Both the position numbers and the translations under genes were made by a program. Below are positions 1-10,101 of a DNA stretch of 64,000 nucleotides, in pieces; the stretch's first letter is position 1; every line of letters starts with the position of its first letter. The stretch is from contig NZ_CP036298.1 of assembly GCF_007752135.1 (NCBI RefSeq), positions 2,046,001-2,110,000 on the forward strand, written 5' to 3'. Under the pieces are notes generated by a model that saw only the letters and a program-made list of their open reading frames with translations, had not been told where the DNA came from and searched no databases. The DNA comes from Aureliella helgolandensis. GTDB lineage: Bacteria > Planctomycetota > Planctomycetia > Pirellulales > Pirellulaceae.

Positions 1-111
1 CCGACAGCGGGGGGCTCCATGCCTCCCTGCCCCATTTCTAGTCAATTCTGGCTACAATGGGGCTGACTCGCAAAACCAACTACTCAAATCATCTTTTCTG
101 ACTGAAATGGA

Positions 112-1002
112 ATGGCAAGTTACGTAGTACGCTGTGGCACGATGCGCACATTGCACGTAATGCAGGCTCGGCTGTCCTATGCGCGAGGCATGCGAGTCAT
201 TGCGCGCACCGCCCGCGGGTTAGAGGCTGGCGAAGTACTGAGCGAGGCGGATGAGCGGGTCTTGAAGCAAATGGATAGTCCTCCTGGAGGCACGATTCAA
301 CGCGAGATGACGGAAGAGGACGAAAGTGAGCTGGCGCATCTCGCTGCCAAGAGTGTCGAAGAGGCGGACAAGTGCTTTGAGGCCATCCAAGCACTTGAGC
401 TTCCCATGGATTTGGTCGACATTGAACGGATTTTTGGTGGTGAACGCATGGTGATCTACTACCTTTCCGAAAGTCGAGTCGATTTTCGGGAGCTGGTCAA
501 ACGCTTGGCAAATGAGTTTCAAACTCGCGTCGAGATGCGACAAATTGGGGTTCGCGACGAAGCCAAATTACTAGCCGACTATGGCGACTGCGGAAAGCCG
601 GTGTGCTGCAATACGCACTTGATGAAAATGCCCCCAGTCTCTATGAAGATGGCCAAGCTACAGAAGGCGACGTTGGATCCCAACAAGATCTCGGGGCGAT
701 GCGGAAGACTCAAATGCTGCTTGCGATACGAGTATGATATTTACGAAGAACACCGAAAAATGCTCCCCAAGATCGGGGTGGACGTGGTGACGGCCAATGG
801 GCGAGGAAGGGTTTTGAATCAGGAGCTCCTGTCAAGACAATTGCTGGTTCAAATGGAAGACAACCGACGCTTGATGGTCCATGCCGACGATGTTCTCTCG
901 GTAATCAAACGACCCAAAACAGGCAGCTCCTCTAGCTCCGTAAATCCCCAAGTCGAGCTTCAAGAAAAAAATAAAGACCGCCATTCAGCGGATAACGAAT
1001 AA
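112..1002 (+). CDS. ricT: RicT/PSP1 (YaaT) family protein
   Basis: The 296-residue product matches the PSP1 C-terminal domain family typified by Bacillus RicT (YaaT). The diagnostic part is the cysteine-rich core: C160, C165 and C166 in GDCGKPVCCNTHL, and C197, C202 and C203 in GRCGRLKCCLRYEYD. In Bacillus, RicT works with RicA and RicF in an Fe-S cluster complex that affects RNA processing; no ricA or ricF is visible here, so the partners are unknown. The protein is cytoplasmic, with no signal or membrane segment. The C-terminal 30 residues are Ser- and charge-rich and probably disordered. The next gene starts 15 bp downstream on the same strand, suggesting co-transcription. The family is clear; the cellular role in planctomycetes is inference. 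Confidence 0.88.
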   Translation: MASYVVRCGTMRTLHVMQARLSYARGMRVIARTARGLEAGEVLSEADERVLKQMDSPPGGTIQREMTEEDESELAHLAAKSVEEADKCFEAIQALELPMDLVDIERIFGGERMVIYYLSESRVDFRELVKRLANEFQTRVEMRQIGVRDEAKLLADYGDCGKPVCCNTHLMKMPPVSMKMAKLQKATLDPNKISGRCGRLKCCLRYEYDIYEEHRKMLPKIGVDVVTANGRGRVLNQELLSRQLLVQMEDNRRLMVHADDVLSVIKRPKTGSSSSSVNPQVELQEKNKDRHSADNE

Positions 1003-1017
1003 GCGAGTGAGCCAAGC

Positions 1018-1416
1018 GTGACTGAAAAAATCCACCCAATCGTCGAACTACTCCAACAAGATCAACGCTTTCATATCGAGGCCTACCAATTTGTCCGCGA
1101 GGCACTCTCCTATGCGCAAGAAATCCTAAAAATGCCGACGGCCGGAGAGGAGGGCGAGCACCATTTGACCGGCCAACAGTTGTGCGAAGCAATTCGTCAG
1201 TATTGTGTCGAACAGTATGGGTTCATGGCAAAAACGGTTCTCAATAGCTGGGGCGTGCACTCGACCAGCGATTTTGGTGAGATCGTATACAATCTGATCC
1301 GTATCAAGCACATGAAAAAATCGGATTCCGATCGACGCGAGGACTTCAACGACGTCTACGATTTTGCGGGCGCCTTTGAACCGATTTTCGAATTGGCCGG
1401 TAAAGACGAAGACTAG
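1018..1416 (+). CDS. Minf_1886-type conserved small protein
   Basis: A 132-residue acidic cytoplasmic protein, starting at GTG 15 bp after the RicT-like gene. The sequence resembles the uncharacterised Minf_1886 family found in Planctomycetota and Verrucomicrobiota, with a conserved core around CVEQYGFMAKTVLNSWGV and a tail rich in Asp and Lys. No enzyme motif is visible. The TAG stop (1414-1416) falls inside the first bases of the IS terminal repeat CTAGTGCATTG, so the element landed at or just before the original 3' end. The last residues (KDED) and stop may therefore be altered from the ancestral gene. Family assignment is from memory of the fold pattern; function unknown. Confidence 0.75.
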   Translation: MTEKIHPIVELLQQDQRFHIEAYQFVREALSYAQEILKMPTAGEEGEHHLTGQQLCEAIRQYCVEQYGFMAKTVLNSWGVHSTSDFGEIVYNLIRIKHMKKSDSDRREDFNDVYDFAGAFEPIFELAGKDED

Positions 1417-1456
1417 TGCATTGTCAAAGCTTAATTTTCGGGTTGCCCGGGAAAAG

Positions 1457-1517
1457 GTGTCCGACACCAAAAGCCGGAACGGCCCTTCGGGTGCTTTGCA
1501 CTTTTGGTGTCGGACAC
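1457..1517. repeat. Hairpin insertion in the left end of the IS
   Basis: A perfect 17-bp stem, GTGTCCGACACCAAAAG at 1457-1473 and its complement CTTTTGGTGTCGGACAC at 1501-1517, closes a 27-base loop. The right end of the same IS has only one GTGTCGGACAC copy running directly into GAATGGCACTTAATCGG (complement). The left end thus carries about 50 additional bases (1468-1517) between the two parts of the subterminal repeat. It may block read-through transcription from the upstream gene or form part of a transposase-binding end. Confidence 0.75.
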
Positions 1518-1643
1518 GAATGGCACTTAATCGGCCTAAGGTACTGGTGCTTCTAGAGTTAAGTTCGATTGACAGCAGGGGGCTTCACTTGCGATGAGTT
1601 TGGGTAATCTTACCTCCCGAACACACCAAGCAAGGAAGCCCCC

Positions 1644-3020
1644 GTGTGCCATCATCCGTTTGATTCGTTCCGCTGTCGAGTCCAACATGCGCGCCAACAC
1701 GGCGATCTTTACTTCGCCGCCTTGATCTCCAAAGAGACTATCGCGTCAGTCTTTGGCAATGCAAGTGCCATTCTCGATTCGGCCAGAGTTTACAACACAT
1801 CGGTCACGCTGTGGGTCTTCCTCTCGCAAGTCATGAGCATCCACCACGGCTGCGTCTCTGCGGTCGCCAAGCTGATCACCCATCGAGTCGCCAACAACCA
1901 AACTGCTTGCTCTGCCGAAACCGGTGCTTACTGCATTGCTCGAGACAAAATCGACGAGCAATCCATGCAACGTCTTGTGACGGCCAGCGGACTTGCGATT
2001 GAAGACAGCAGTCCCGACCATTGGCGATGGCTGGGGCACCGCGTGATCACCGCCGATGGTGCCACCGTCACGATGGCAGACACGTCGGAGAATCAAGCCG
2101 CCTACCCGCAACTTAGTAGTCAAGCACCCGGTTGTGGATTTCCGATCTTGCGAGTCGTTGTACTGTTCGCGTTGTCGACTGGCGTTGTGCTCGACATGGC
2201 GATGGGCCGATACAAAGGTAAGTTCACTCACGAAGTAAGTTTGTTTCGTCAGATCGACGCAATCATCGAAGAAACCGATGTTTTCCTAGCTGATCGCGCC
2301 TATGCGGGTTGGTTCGAGATGGCGAGGATGATTCAACGTGGTGCACACGTCGTTGTTCGCAAACACCAGTTGCGCAAGTCAGATTTTCGGACTGGAATTC
2401 GTTACGGCAAAGACGATCACTCCATCCAAATCGACAAGCCAGCTCGTCCCGACTGGATGAGCATTGAAGAGTACGAGACGTACCCGGACTTCATCACCAT
2501 TCGCGAGATCCGTATCCGAGTTGAGAACAACGGATTTCGCACTCGCGAGATTATCGTTCACACATCGCTGTCGGACGATACGGAGTACACGAGGGAGGAC
2601 ATCGCGGCCCTGTTCCGTAGAAGGTGGCAAGCAGAACTTCATTTACGGAGCTTGAAAACGGTCATGCAGATGGAACACTTGCGCTGTAAAAAGCCGCATC
2701 GAGTGCGGAACGAAATTCGGACGCACATGTTGGCTTACAATTTGATTCGCGGGGTGATGTCTGAAGCGGCCGTCGAAGGCGACGTTCAACCTTGGCATAT
2801 CAGTTTCAAGTCAACACTGACAACGGTGACGGATATGCTTCCGGTTCTAGGCCTAATCAGCAACGCCGATGAATTATGCACGGTGTTGTACCGCTGCTGC
2901 TTGCAACACGCAGTTGGCAATCGACCGGACCGCTACGAGCCCAGGGTGCTCAAGCGAAGACCGAAGAAATACAAGCTGATGCAAAAGCCAAGAAGCGAAT
3001 ACAAACCCGGGGAGGCATAG
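1644..3020 (+). CDS. IS4-family DDE transposase
   Basis: A 458-residue transposase filling the IS. The DDE triad can be read as D138 in ADGAT, D217 in LADRAYAGWFE and E331 in FRRRWQAELHLRSLK. The last block fits the IS4 signature Y-(2)-R-(3)-E-(6)-K with Phe replacing Tyr. The frame is uninterrupted from a GTG at 1644 to the stop 62 bp inside the right inverted repeat, so it is probably functional. The basic C-terminus (LKRRPKKYKLMQKPRSEYK) is typical of DNA-binding tails. It catalyses cut-and-paste movement of the element. Confidence 0.92.
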   Translation: MCHHPFDSFRCRVQHARQHGDLYFAALISKETIASVFGNASAILDSARVYNTSVTLWVFLSQVMSIHHGCVSAVAKLITHRVANNQTACSAETGAYCIARDKIDEQSMQRLVTASGLAIEDSSPDHWRWLGHRVITADGATVTMADTSENQAAYPQLSSQAPGCGFPILRVVVLFALSTGVVLDMAMGRYKGKFTHEVSLFRQIDAIIEETDVFLADRAYAGWFEMARMIQRGAHVVVRKHQLRKSDFRTGIRYGKDDHSIQIDKPARPDWMSIEEYETYPDFITIREIRIRVENNGFRTREIIVHTSLSDDTEYTREDIAALFRRRWQAELHLRSLKTVMQMEHLRCKKPHRVRNEIRTHMLAYNLIRGVMSEAAVEGDVQPWHISFKSTLTTVTDMLPVLGLISNADELCTVLYRCCLQHAVGNRPDRYEPRVLKRRPKKYKLMQKPRSEYKPGEA

Positions 3021-3082
3021 GACTTACGCCGATTAAGTGCCATTCGTGTCGGACACCTTTTTCCGAACGCTCAATGCACTAG

Positions 3083-4764
<1,682 letters not shown>

Positions 4765-4883
4765 ACACCTAGTTTCTTGTCGCCTGCGCATCGTTTAGAA
4801 TTTGGCTGTTGCTAGCAACAGCTGGTGCGATATTCCGCTGCTTAGCAGTGCTTTCCTCGCTTTCACTCAATGTAGAAATCCCA

Positions 4884-6167
4884 ATGCAGTCTAGCGTTCG
4901 ATTTAAATTGTGCGTCATGATGTTTCTCCAGTTCTTCGTCTGGGGAGCCTTCTTCGTCCCGATGGGAGCCTACTTGGGCGTACTCTTCGCGGGGGATAAG
5001 GAGATCAACCAAATCATTGGTAGCGTCTATGCAACCCAAACGTGGGCGGCTCTGTTCGCGCCCTTAGTCGTCGGTTTTGTTGCCGATCGGCTGTTCAACA
5101 AGGAAGTGGTCAACGGTGTACTCCATTTACTTGGCGGAGGCCTGTTGTGGTGGTGCGCGACCGTTACCGATTCCTCGGCGCAATTCGCCTGGATCATGTT
5201 CGCCTTCTTCTTGTGCTACATGCCCACCCTGGCATTGGCCAACTCAATCACCTTCCAAAACGTCGAGTCGATTGAGCGAGATTTTCCGCAGATCCGCGTT
5301 TGGGGAACGATCGGCTGGATCGTCTCGGGCTTGGTGGTTTCTCAATCGATGTTCGGCATCTTTCCGCTTCCTGTTCTGCCTTGGCTCGAGAACGCGGGCA
5401 GTACGAGTTTTCCACTGAAACTCTCTGCCGCCGTCAGTATCTTGTATGGTTTTTATAGCTTTTTCCTACCAGCCTCCCCGCCGCAAGGTCGAGACCAACC
5501 CATCAGTTTGGTCAAGATTCTGGGGCTCGATGCACTTCAACTTTTTAAGAACCCGTCCTACTTGGTATTTGCCGTGTGCTCGTTCTTGATCTGCATCCCG
5601 TTGGCGTTTTACTACGCTCGAACCTACGAGTTCACCAGCGCCATGGCCTTCGGCAGCAAGACCGCTGGAGTTATGGCTTTGGGGCAAGTTAGCGAAATCG
5701 GCTTTATGATCGCCGTTCCGTTTTTCCTCAGTCGCTTAGGGGTGAAGAAAATGCTCTTGGTGGGCATGCTCGCTTGGGCACTGCGATACGCATTGTTTGG
5801 TTTCATGCCTTCTTCCGCAGCGATGTTGGTATTGGGAATCGTGCTGCATGGTATTTGCTACGACTTCTTTTTCGTCACGGGACAACTCTACACCGACCGT
5901 GTTGCACCTCCAGGAATTCGCACGAGTGCCCAGGCTTTCGTGGGGCTTTTAACCTACGGTGCAGGAATGCTCGTCGGCAACTACCTGTCTGGCCAATGGG
6001 GTGCTTACATTGAGCTGGACCCAACCGGTGCTGAAGGCTGGCTGGCTGGTGCAAAGATGTTCTGGCTAATGCCTGCGGGGCTGGCGGCAGCCGTTGCCGT
6101 GCTGTTCTTCGCAACGTTCCATGACAAATCGGCCGATCGTCCTGCTGAAACCCCTGTAGCAGTTTAA
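4884..6167 (+). CDS. Nucleoside:H+ symporter-type MFS transporter
   Basis: A polytopic inner-membrane protein of 427 residues starting at ATG 4884 (MQSSVRFKLCVMMFLQFFVW); an upstream TTG at 4809 is in frame but adds an unlikely leader. About 12 hydrophobic helices are spread along the protein. The N-terminal pattern (FLQFFVWGAFFVPMGAYL) and the loop IRVWGTIGWIVSGLVV resemble the NupG/XapB nucleoside-H+ symporter family of the major facilitator superfamily. Substrate is inferred, not shown; planctomycetes carry several such proteins of unknown substrate. It probably has its own transcription unit: hemB ends 119 bp upstream and a GC-rich stem (6168-6195) without a T-run follows. Confidence 0.82.
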   Translation: MQSSVRFKLCVMMFLQFFVWGAFFVPMGAYLGVLFAGDKEINQIIGSVYATQTWAALFAPLVVGFVADRLFNKEVVNGVLHLLGGGLLWWCATVTDSSAQFAWIMFAFFLCYMPTLALANSITFQNVESIERDFPQIRVWGTIGWIVSGLVVSQSMFGIFPLPVLPWLENAGSTSFPLKLSAAVSILYGFYSFFLPASPPQGRDQPISLVKILGLDALQLFKNPSYLVFAVCSFLICIPLAFYYARTYEFTSAMAFGSKTAGVMALGQVSEIGFMIAVPFFLSRLGVKKMLLVGMLAWALRYALFGFMPSSAAMLVLGIVLHGICYDFFFVTGQLYTDRVAPPGIRTSAQAFVGLLTYGAGMLVGNYLSGQWGAYIELDPTGAEGWLAGAKMFWLMPAGLAAAVAVLFFATFHDKSADRPAETPVAV

Positions 6168-6847
6168 GGCTCGGTGGTTGGTTCTGCACTGAGCCGAAGG
6201 ATGCCCATCGGAGATTTGTGGATGCAACCAGCCGTGCACACGCAGGCCTCCGGTGTTCCGCCGATCCCCGCCTGCTTGGACGCGAATGACAACGACTGGC
6301 TCGATAGCCGATTGGAAGGCTAACTTTCAGTCTGGTGCTGCGGAGTGTTTTTTCGCAGCACTAGCGGCCTGTTGCATTCTGCAGTGCTTCTTGCGACTCG
6401 CGTTTTACAGCGTTTCCAGATTGTGCTTGGAAACCCTCGTTCGTCGCGACTGTCGCAGCTAAGCAGGCGTCCGTCTTGTAGATCGAAGTTTGCGAGAGGA
6501 AACTTGTGTGGCATGGCCCCTGCCGGTGCGGGCTGTTGATTTAAATCGCAATTTGAATTTTAATGCGGAGGTGGCGTCCTTAATTGCCTTGTAGTGGAGG
6601 TTATCTTTCCTTGCTCACGCGGCGGGTTACTATTTCAACAGCCCGGGTGGGAGAGGGCCATTGCAGCTTGTAGGTTCGACGCCTTGCTGCCTACCTTAGG
6701 CCAAGCAGCCCTCGCGGTGGAAGAACCGGTGGCTCTAGCACCCCTGCTTTTTAAGAGCGATCAAGTTCGCGACGTAGGGAACCACTGGGAAAGCTACTCT
6801 CCAGGCCGGTACCACACCGACCTGGGCATTCGACATCGGATTGATGT
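6168..6847. other. Intergenic region with one mobile-element copy
   Basis: No convincing gene is present between the MFS transporter and the convergent secreted-protein gene. The stretch contains a weak hairpin directly after the transporter stop (GGCTCGGTG and CACTGAGCC, 6168-6195, no T-run) and the 117-bp inverted-repeat element at 6529-6645. The short overlapping frames here show no family features. Confidence 0.6.
6529..6645 (+). mobile_element. Short non-autonomous inverted-repeat element, single copy
   Basis: A 117-bp element that starts with CGGGCTGTTGA (6529-6539) and ends with its exact complement TCAACAGCCCG (6635-6645). The four bases outside both ends are identical: GGTG at 6525-6528 and GGTG at 6646-6649, as expected for a target-site duplication. 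The interior matches the 89-bp unit of the array near 3.3 kb, followed by the ACGCGGCGGGTTACTATTTC end module. It encodes nothing. Same-orientation relative of the array; the copy at 23833-23947 is inverted. Confidence 0.82.
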
Positions 6848-7723
6848 TTATTCGGCATCGACCTCGATGGGGCCGAGTGTCTCCGGTTGCTGTTCCACAA
6901 CCTGTTCGACGGTCCAACCGGTTTGTGCGGAGACGTTGAATTCGAAAACCCCGGGTTGCAGGTCATAGGAAACGGTTTGCCCCAGGCCATTGTCGAACTG
7001 GACTTTCCACTCTCGATCCGCAGCAATTTTCTGCGACTCGCCCGGCTTAATGGTGTAGTTGAAAGTGTTGAGCACGTAGGAAACGTTACCACCACTGGTG
7101 CTCGGGTTTCGTAAGACAATCATTCCACCCTGGGGTGCGTTGGCGGCATTGCCTGGGACCGCTTTGACCACAGGGATCTTGTTGACCACAACGCGATTCC
7201 CCAGCGGCGCGGCAGGGCTCGCCACGATCGCTGGCGCAAGCATCTGTTGTTGAGGTGCAATGAACACTTGGCTGGGTGCTACGTACGGCAAGCGGGACGA
7301 CGAATAGCCGATTCCCGAATTTCCGATACTCAAACGCAGCCCCGAATAGCCAATTCCCGAATTGAGGGAGTAAGGGGTCGCATACCCACCCGAGTAATAC
7401 CTCGCAGAGTAGGGACTGTTGTAAACGCCATAGCCGGAGCTGTAGTTCAGGCCGTAACCGGCTCCATATCGCAGGTTGTGGCTATTGAGGCGGTGGTCAC
7501 GGGCACCGTTTTCGTACACGCCGGTCATGCCAGTATGCCGTCCATGCCCATCAATGTGGTGCCCCAAGCTATCGGTCAAATGGCCAGCTCGATCATGACC
7601 ATGTTGCACATTTTGATGAACATCAAAATGATTCCCATGCTGATGCAAGTGCTGTGCAGAGAGCGTGCTCATGCCCGTAAAAGTGATCCCGCAGACCAGC
7701 GCCCATCCAAACACGGATTTCAT
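6848..7723 (-). CDS. Secreted His/Gly/Tyr-rich protein
   Basis: The chosen ATG at 7723 begins MKSVFGWALVCGITFTG with an Ala-Gln cleavage site near residue 24, a clear Sec signal peptide; the frame is open 24 codons upstream. The mature N-terminal third is rich in His (HLHQHGNHFDVHQNVQHGHD). The middle is Gly/Tyr/Ser-rich with an internal repeat: NSGIGYSGLRLS then NSGIGYSSSRLP. A Val/Pro-rich linker leads to a more globular C-terminal region (IVLRNPSTSGGNVSYVLN through FEFNVSAQTGWTV) that looks like a small beta domain. No known family is recognised. Export to periplasm or cell envelope is likely. A second, smaller protein of similar composition is at 16657-17022. Confidence 0.75.
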   Translation of the reverse strand: MKSVFGWALVCGITFTGMSTLSAQHLHQHGNHFDVHQNVQHGHDRAGHLTDSLGHHIDGHGRHTGMTGVYENGARDHRLNSHNLRYGAGYGLNYSSGYGVYNSPYSARYYSGGYATPYSLNSGIGYSGLRLSIGNSGIGYSSSRLPYVAPSQVFIAPQQQMLAPAIVASPAAPLGNRVVVNKIPVVKAVPGNAANAPQGGMIVLRNPSTSGGNVSYVLNTFNYTIKPGESQKIAADREWKVQFDNGLGQTVSYDLQPGVFEFNVSAQTGWTVEQVVEQQPETLGPIEVDAE

Positions 7724-8091
7724 TCCCTGCTCCCTTAAAATAGTGCGAACGTAGGTGCGAAGATTGCATGCGATTTTGCCAGCGAGCCCCGCCATGGACC
7801 GGCAGCTTGCGAATCGAATACCGCAGTTCCTACCATTTCATTCTATCACTTTAGGAGCACTTTTCCCCGAATGTGGTTATCGTTTTCCCAAGAAAGACGC
7901 CCCAGCCGCCGCGTTGTCAGGGCTGTACACCGTGCTTCCGCGGGCTGGTTACGAAGGGGGGGGGCCGTTGCAGTAGCAAAGGCATTGATTCGCCAATTGC
8001 TCGCGATGCAGTCTGCCGCTATGGTTGTCCCTAGTGTCTTGGTCACCAATCTACACACGCGGGCGTTGTCCCCCCACCACGGAACTCAATA
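7724..8091. other. Divergent intergenic region
   Basis: The stretch between the start of the secreted-protein gene and the P-type ATPase must hold promoters for both directions. No clear promoter or operator was recognised. A run of nine G residues sits at 7966-7974. Confidence 0.5.
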
Positions 8092-10101
8092 TTGGCCTCC
8101 TCACCAACCCAGCGCAGCCACCATCGGCACGGGCCGCATTCCGAATCTCACGGCCATCAGCATGGCCTGTTGGGAAAATACGCTGAACTCACTTTTGCAC
8201 TTGCCGCAGCGGTCTGTCTCGGGCTGGGGTGGGCCCTTTCGTTCGTCCACAGCATCAGCCCATGGTGGCCTTGGGGGCTCTACGTCACAGCCTATGGATT
8301 TGGCAGCTGGTTCATGGTGCAAGAGGCGATTGGAGAGCTGATTGTCGGACGCTTTGAGATCGATTTTCTGATGCTGGTGGCGGCCGTTGGTGCTGCCCTG
8401 CTGGGCGCCTGGGCCGAGGGAGCCTTGCTACTCGTTTTGTTTAGCTTGGGACATGCACTGGAGCACTACGCTATGGGGCGAGCGACAGGGGCCATTCAAG
8501 CTTTGGCGGAACTAGCTCCGTCCACTGCCATCGTCAAACGCGGTGGCACCACTGCGGAAGTGTCGGTCAACGATCTGCGCGTGGGGGACATCGTCGTGGT
8601 CAAACCCAATGCACGCATCGCGGCAGATGGTTTTGTCATCGAGGGCACGAGCAGCGTGAATCAAGCGCCGATCACTGGCGAAAGTGTCCCAGTCGACAAG
8701 GAGCCAGTACCCGACGCCGGCCAGGCCAGTCGCAAGCCAAGTTCGCTCGCCGCCCAGCATCGCGTCTTTGCAGGCACCGTCAACGGAAGCGGAGCGCTCG
8801 AAATCCAGGTCACCAAACTTGCGTCCGACAACACGTTGGCCCGAGTGGTACAGATGGTCGCCGAGGCCGAAACTCGCATTTCTCCCACCCAACAGCTGAC
8901 CAAGCACATTCAGTTGTACTATGTGCCCATCGTCTTGGGGCTGGTCGCGCTGTTGCATTTCGCATGGTTGGTAGTCGAGGAACCCTTTTCGGCCTCTTTC
9001 TATCGTGCGATGGCTGTCTTAGTGGCCGCGAGTCCCTGTGCCTTGGCCATCGCGACCCCCAGTGCCACACTGAGTGGAATTGCACGGGCTGCCCGCGGTG
9101 GTGTCTTGATTAAGGGGGGCGGTCCCTTGGAGAGTCTGGGGAAGGTGCCTGCAATTGCGTTTGACAAAACGGGCACACTCACCACCGGAAATCCCAAGCT
9201 GACCGATGTCTTGACGGCCGATTCGATTGCCGAAGAGGAGTTGCTGCGAGTTGCGATCGCCGTCGAAAGTTTGAGCGATCACCCGCTTGCATCAGCACTT
9301 GTCCGTGATGGCCAGCAACGCCTCGGTCAGGTGATCAGCGCTGAAGCCGAGAACTTGCGCAGCGTCACCGGCCGAGGCGTCCAGGCTGATTTCGAGGGGC
9401 AATCCATCGCCATCGGCAAGCGCACCTTGTTTTCAGAGATACCGGGACCGCCGATTCCACCCGAGCTCGCCGCGGCGATCACCCGTCTGGAAACCGGTGG
9501 TCGCACCACCATGGTCGTACGCGCCGGCCAGCGTTACCTGGGAGTCCTCGGATTGATGGATACTCCACGCCAGTCAGCCAAGCAAACCATCGCTTGTCTG
9601 CGCAAACTGGGCGTCCAGCAGATGCTGATGTTGTCGGGAGACAATCAAAGTGTGGCGGACGCGGTCGCGCAAGAGATCGGAATCGACGAAGCGTTTGGCG
9701 ATTTGATGCCGGAAGATAAAGTTGACGCCATCAGGAAATTGCAAAGTAGCGGAGGCGTCGCCATGGTGGGTGATGGCGTCAACGATGCGCCCGCCATGGC
9801 CAATGCTGCGGTGGGGATTGCCATGGGAGCCGCCGGTAGCGACGTCGCCTTGGAAGCCGCCGATATCGCGTTGATGTCCGATGATCTCAGTCATCTCCCC
9901 TTTGCTGTCGGACTCAGTCGCCAGACGAGTCGCATCGTCCGCCAAAATCTCTGGTTCAGTATGGGGATGGTCGTCTTCTTGGTTCCTGCGGCGATCCTGG
10001 GGCTGGACATGGGCCCTGCCGTCGCTCTCCATGAAGGCTCAACCGTAGCGGTCGTCATCAACGCACTTCGTCTGCTAGCCTATCCAAGCGTTGATCCGTA
10101 A
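8092..10101 (+). CDS. P1B-type (P1B-4-like) heavy-metal-exporting ATPase
   Basis: A 669-residue inner-membrane ATPase driving transition-metal transport. Motifs in order: TGES near residue 195, the membrane metal site ASPCALAIATPSA (SPC, not CPC) near 313, the phosphorylation site FDKTGTLT near 357, SDHPLAS in the nucleotide domain, GDGVNDAP near 560, and HEGSTVAVVINALRLL near 646. SPC plus the HEGST-type C-terminal helix is the P1B-4 pattern (CoaT, CtpD, PfeT), whose substrates are cobalt, iron(II) or related metals. There is no N-terminal CxxC domain; instead the first 25 residues are His-rich. The start is TTG 8092, as no upstream ATG exists in frame. Its 3' end overlaps the convergent hydrolase gene by 44 bp. 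Confidence 0.93.
   Translation: MASSPTQRSHHRHGPHSESHGHQHGLLGKYAELTFALAAAVCLGLGWALSFVHSISPWWPWGLYVTAYGFGSWFMVQEAIGELIVGRFEIDFLMLVAAVGAALLGAWAEGALLLVLFSLGHALEHYAMGRATGAIQALAELAPSTAIVKRGGTTAEVSVNDLRVGDIVVVKPNARIAADGFVIEGTSSVNQAPITGESVPVDKEPVPDAGQASRKPSSLAAQHRVFAGTVNGSGALEIQVTKLASDNTLARVVQMVAEAETRISPTQQLTKHIQLYYVPIVLGLVALLHFAWLVVEEPFSASFYRAMAVLVAASPCALAIATPSATLSGIARAARGGVLIKGGGPLESLGKVPAIAFDKTGTLTTGNPKLTDVLTADSIAEEELLRVAIAVESLSDHPLASALVRDGQQRLGQVISAEAENLRSVTGRGVQADFEGQSIAIGKRTLFSEIPGPPIPPELAAAITRLETGGRTTMVVRAGQRYLGVLGLMDTPRQSAKQTIACLRKLGVQQMLMLSGDNQSVADAVAQEIGIDEAFGDLMPEDKVDAIRKLQSSGGVAMVGDGVNDAPAMANAAVGIAMGAAGSDVALEAADIALMSDDLSHLPFAVGLSRQTSRIVRQNLWFSMGMVVFLVPAAILGLDMGPAVALHEGSTVAVVINALRLLAYPSVDP

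Larger units (their letters stand above)
1413..3082 (+). mobile_element. IS4-type insertion sequence, apparently complete
   Basis: A 1.67-kb element with 11-bp perfect terminal inverted repeats: CTAGTGCATTG at 1413-1423 and CAATGCACTAG at 3072-3082. Longer subterminal similarity follows: a block with GTGTCCGACAC and GAATGGCACTTAATCGGC occurs inverted at both ends (1457-1535 and 3028-3056). It carries one intact DDE transposase. No clean target duplication is visible: the flanks are GACGAAGA on the left and GAAAGATC on the right. The left end is longer than the right because it has about 50 extra bases that form a hairpin (see separate entry). The element abuts the 3' end of the Minf_1886-type gene. 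Confidence 0.85.

Noticed and set aside
7966-7974. Poly-G run (also 62033-62042) as phase-variation switch
   Set aside because: Neither run lies in a coding region or at a recognised promoter spacing; could also be a sequencing artefact.
8512-8958. Minus-strand 148-codon frame inside the P-type ATPase
   Set aside because: It overlaps conserved ATPase motifs and has no protein-family features.
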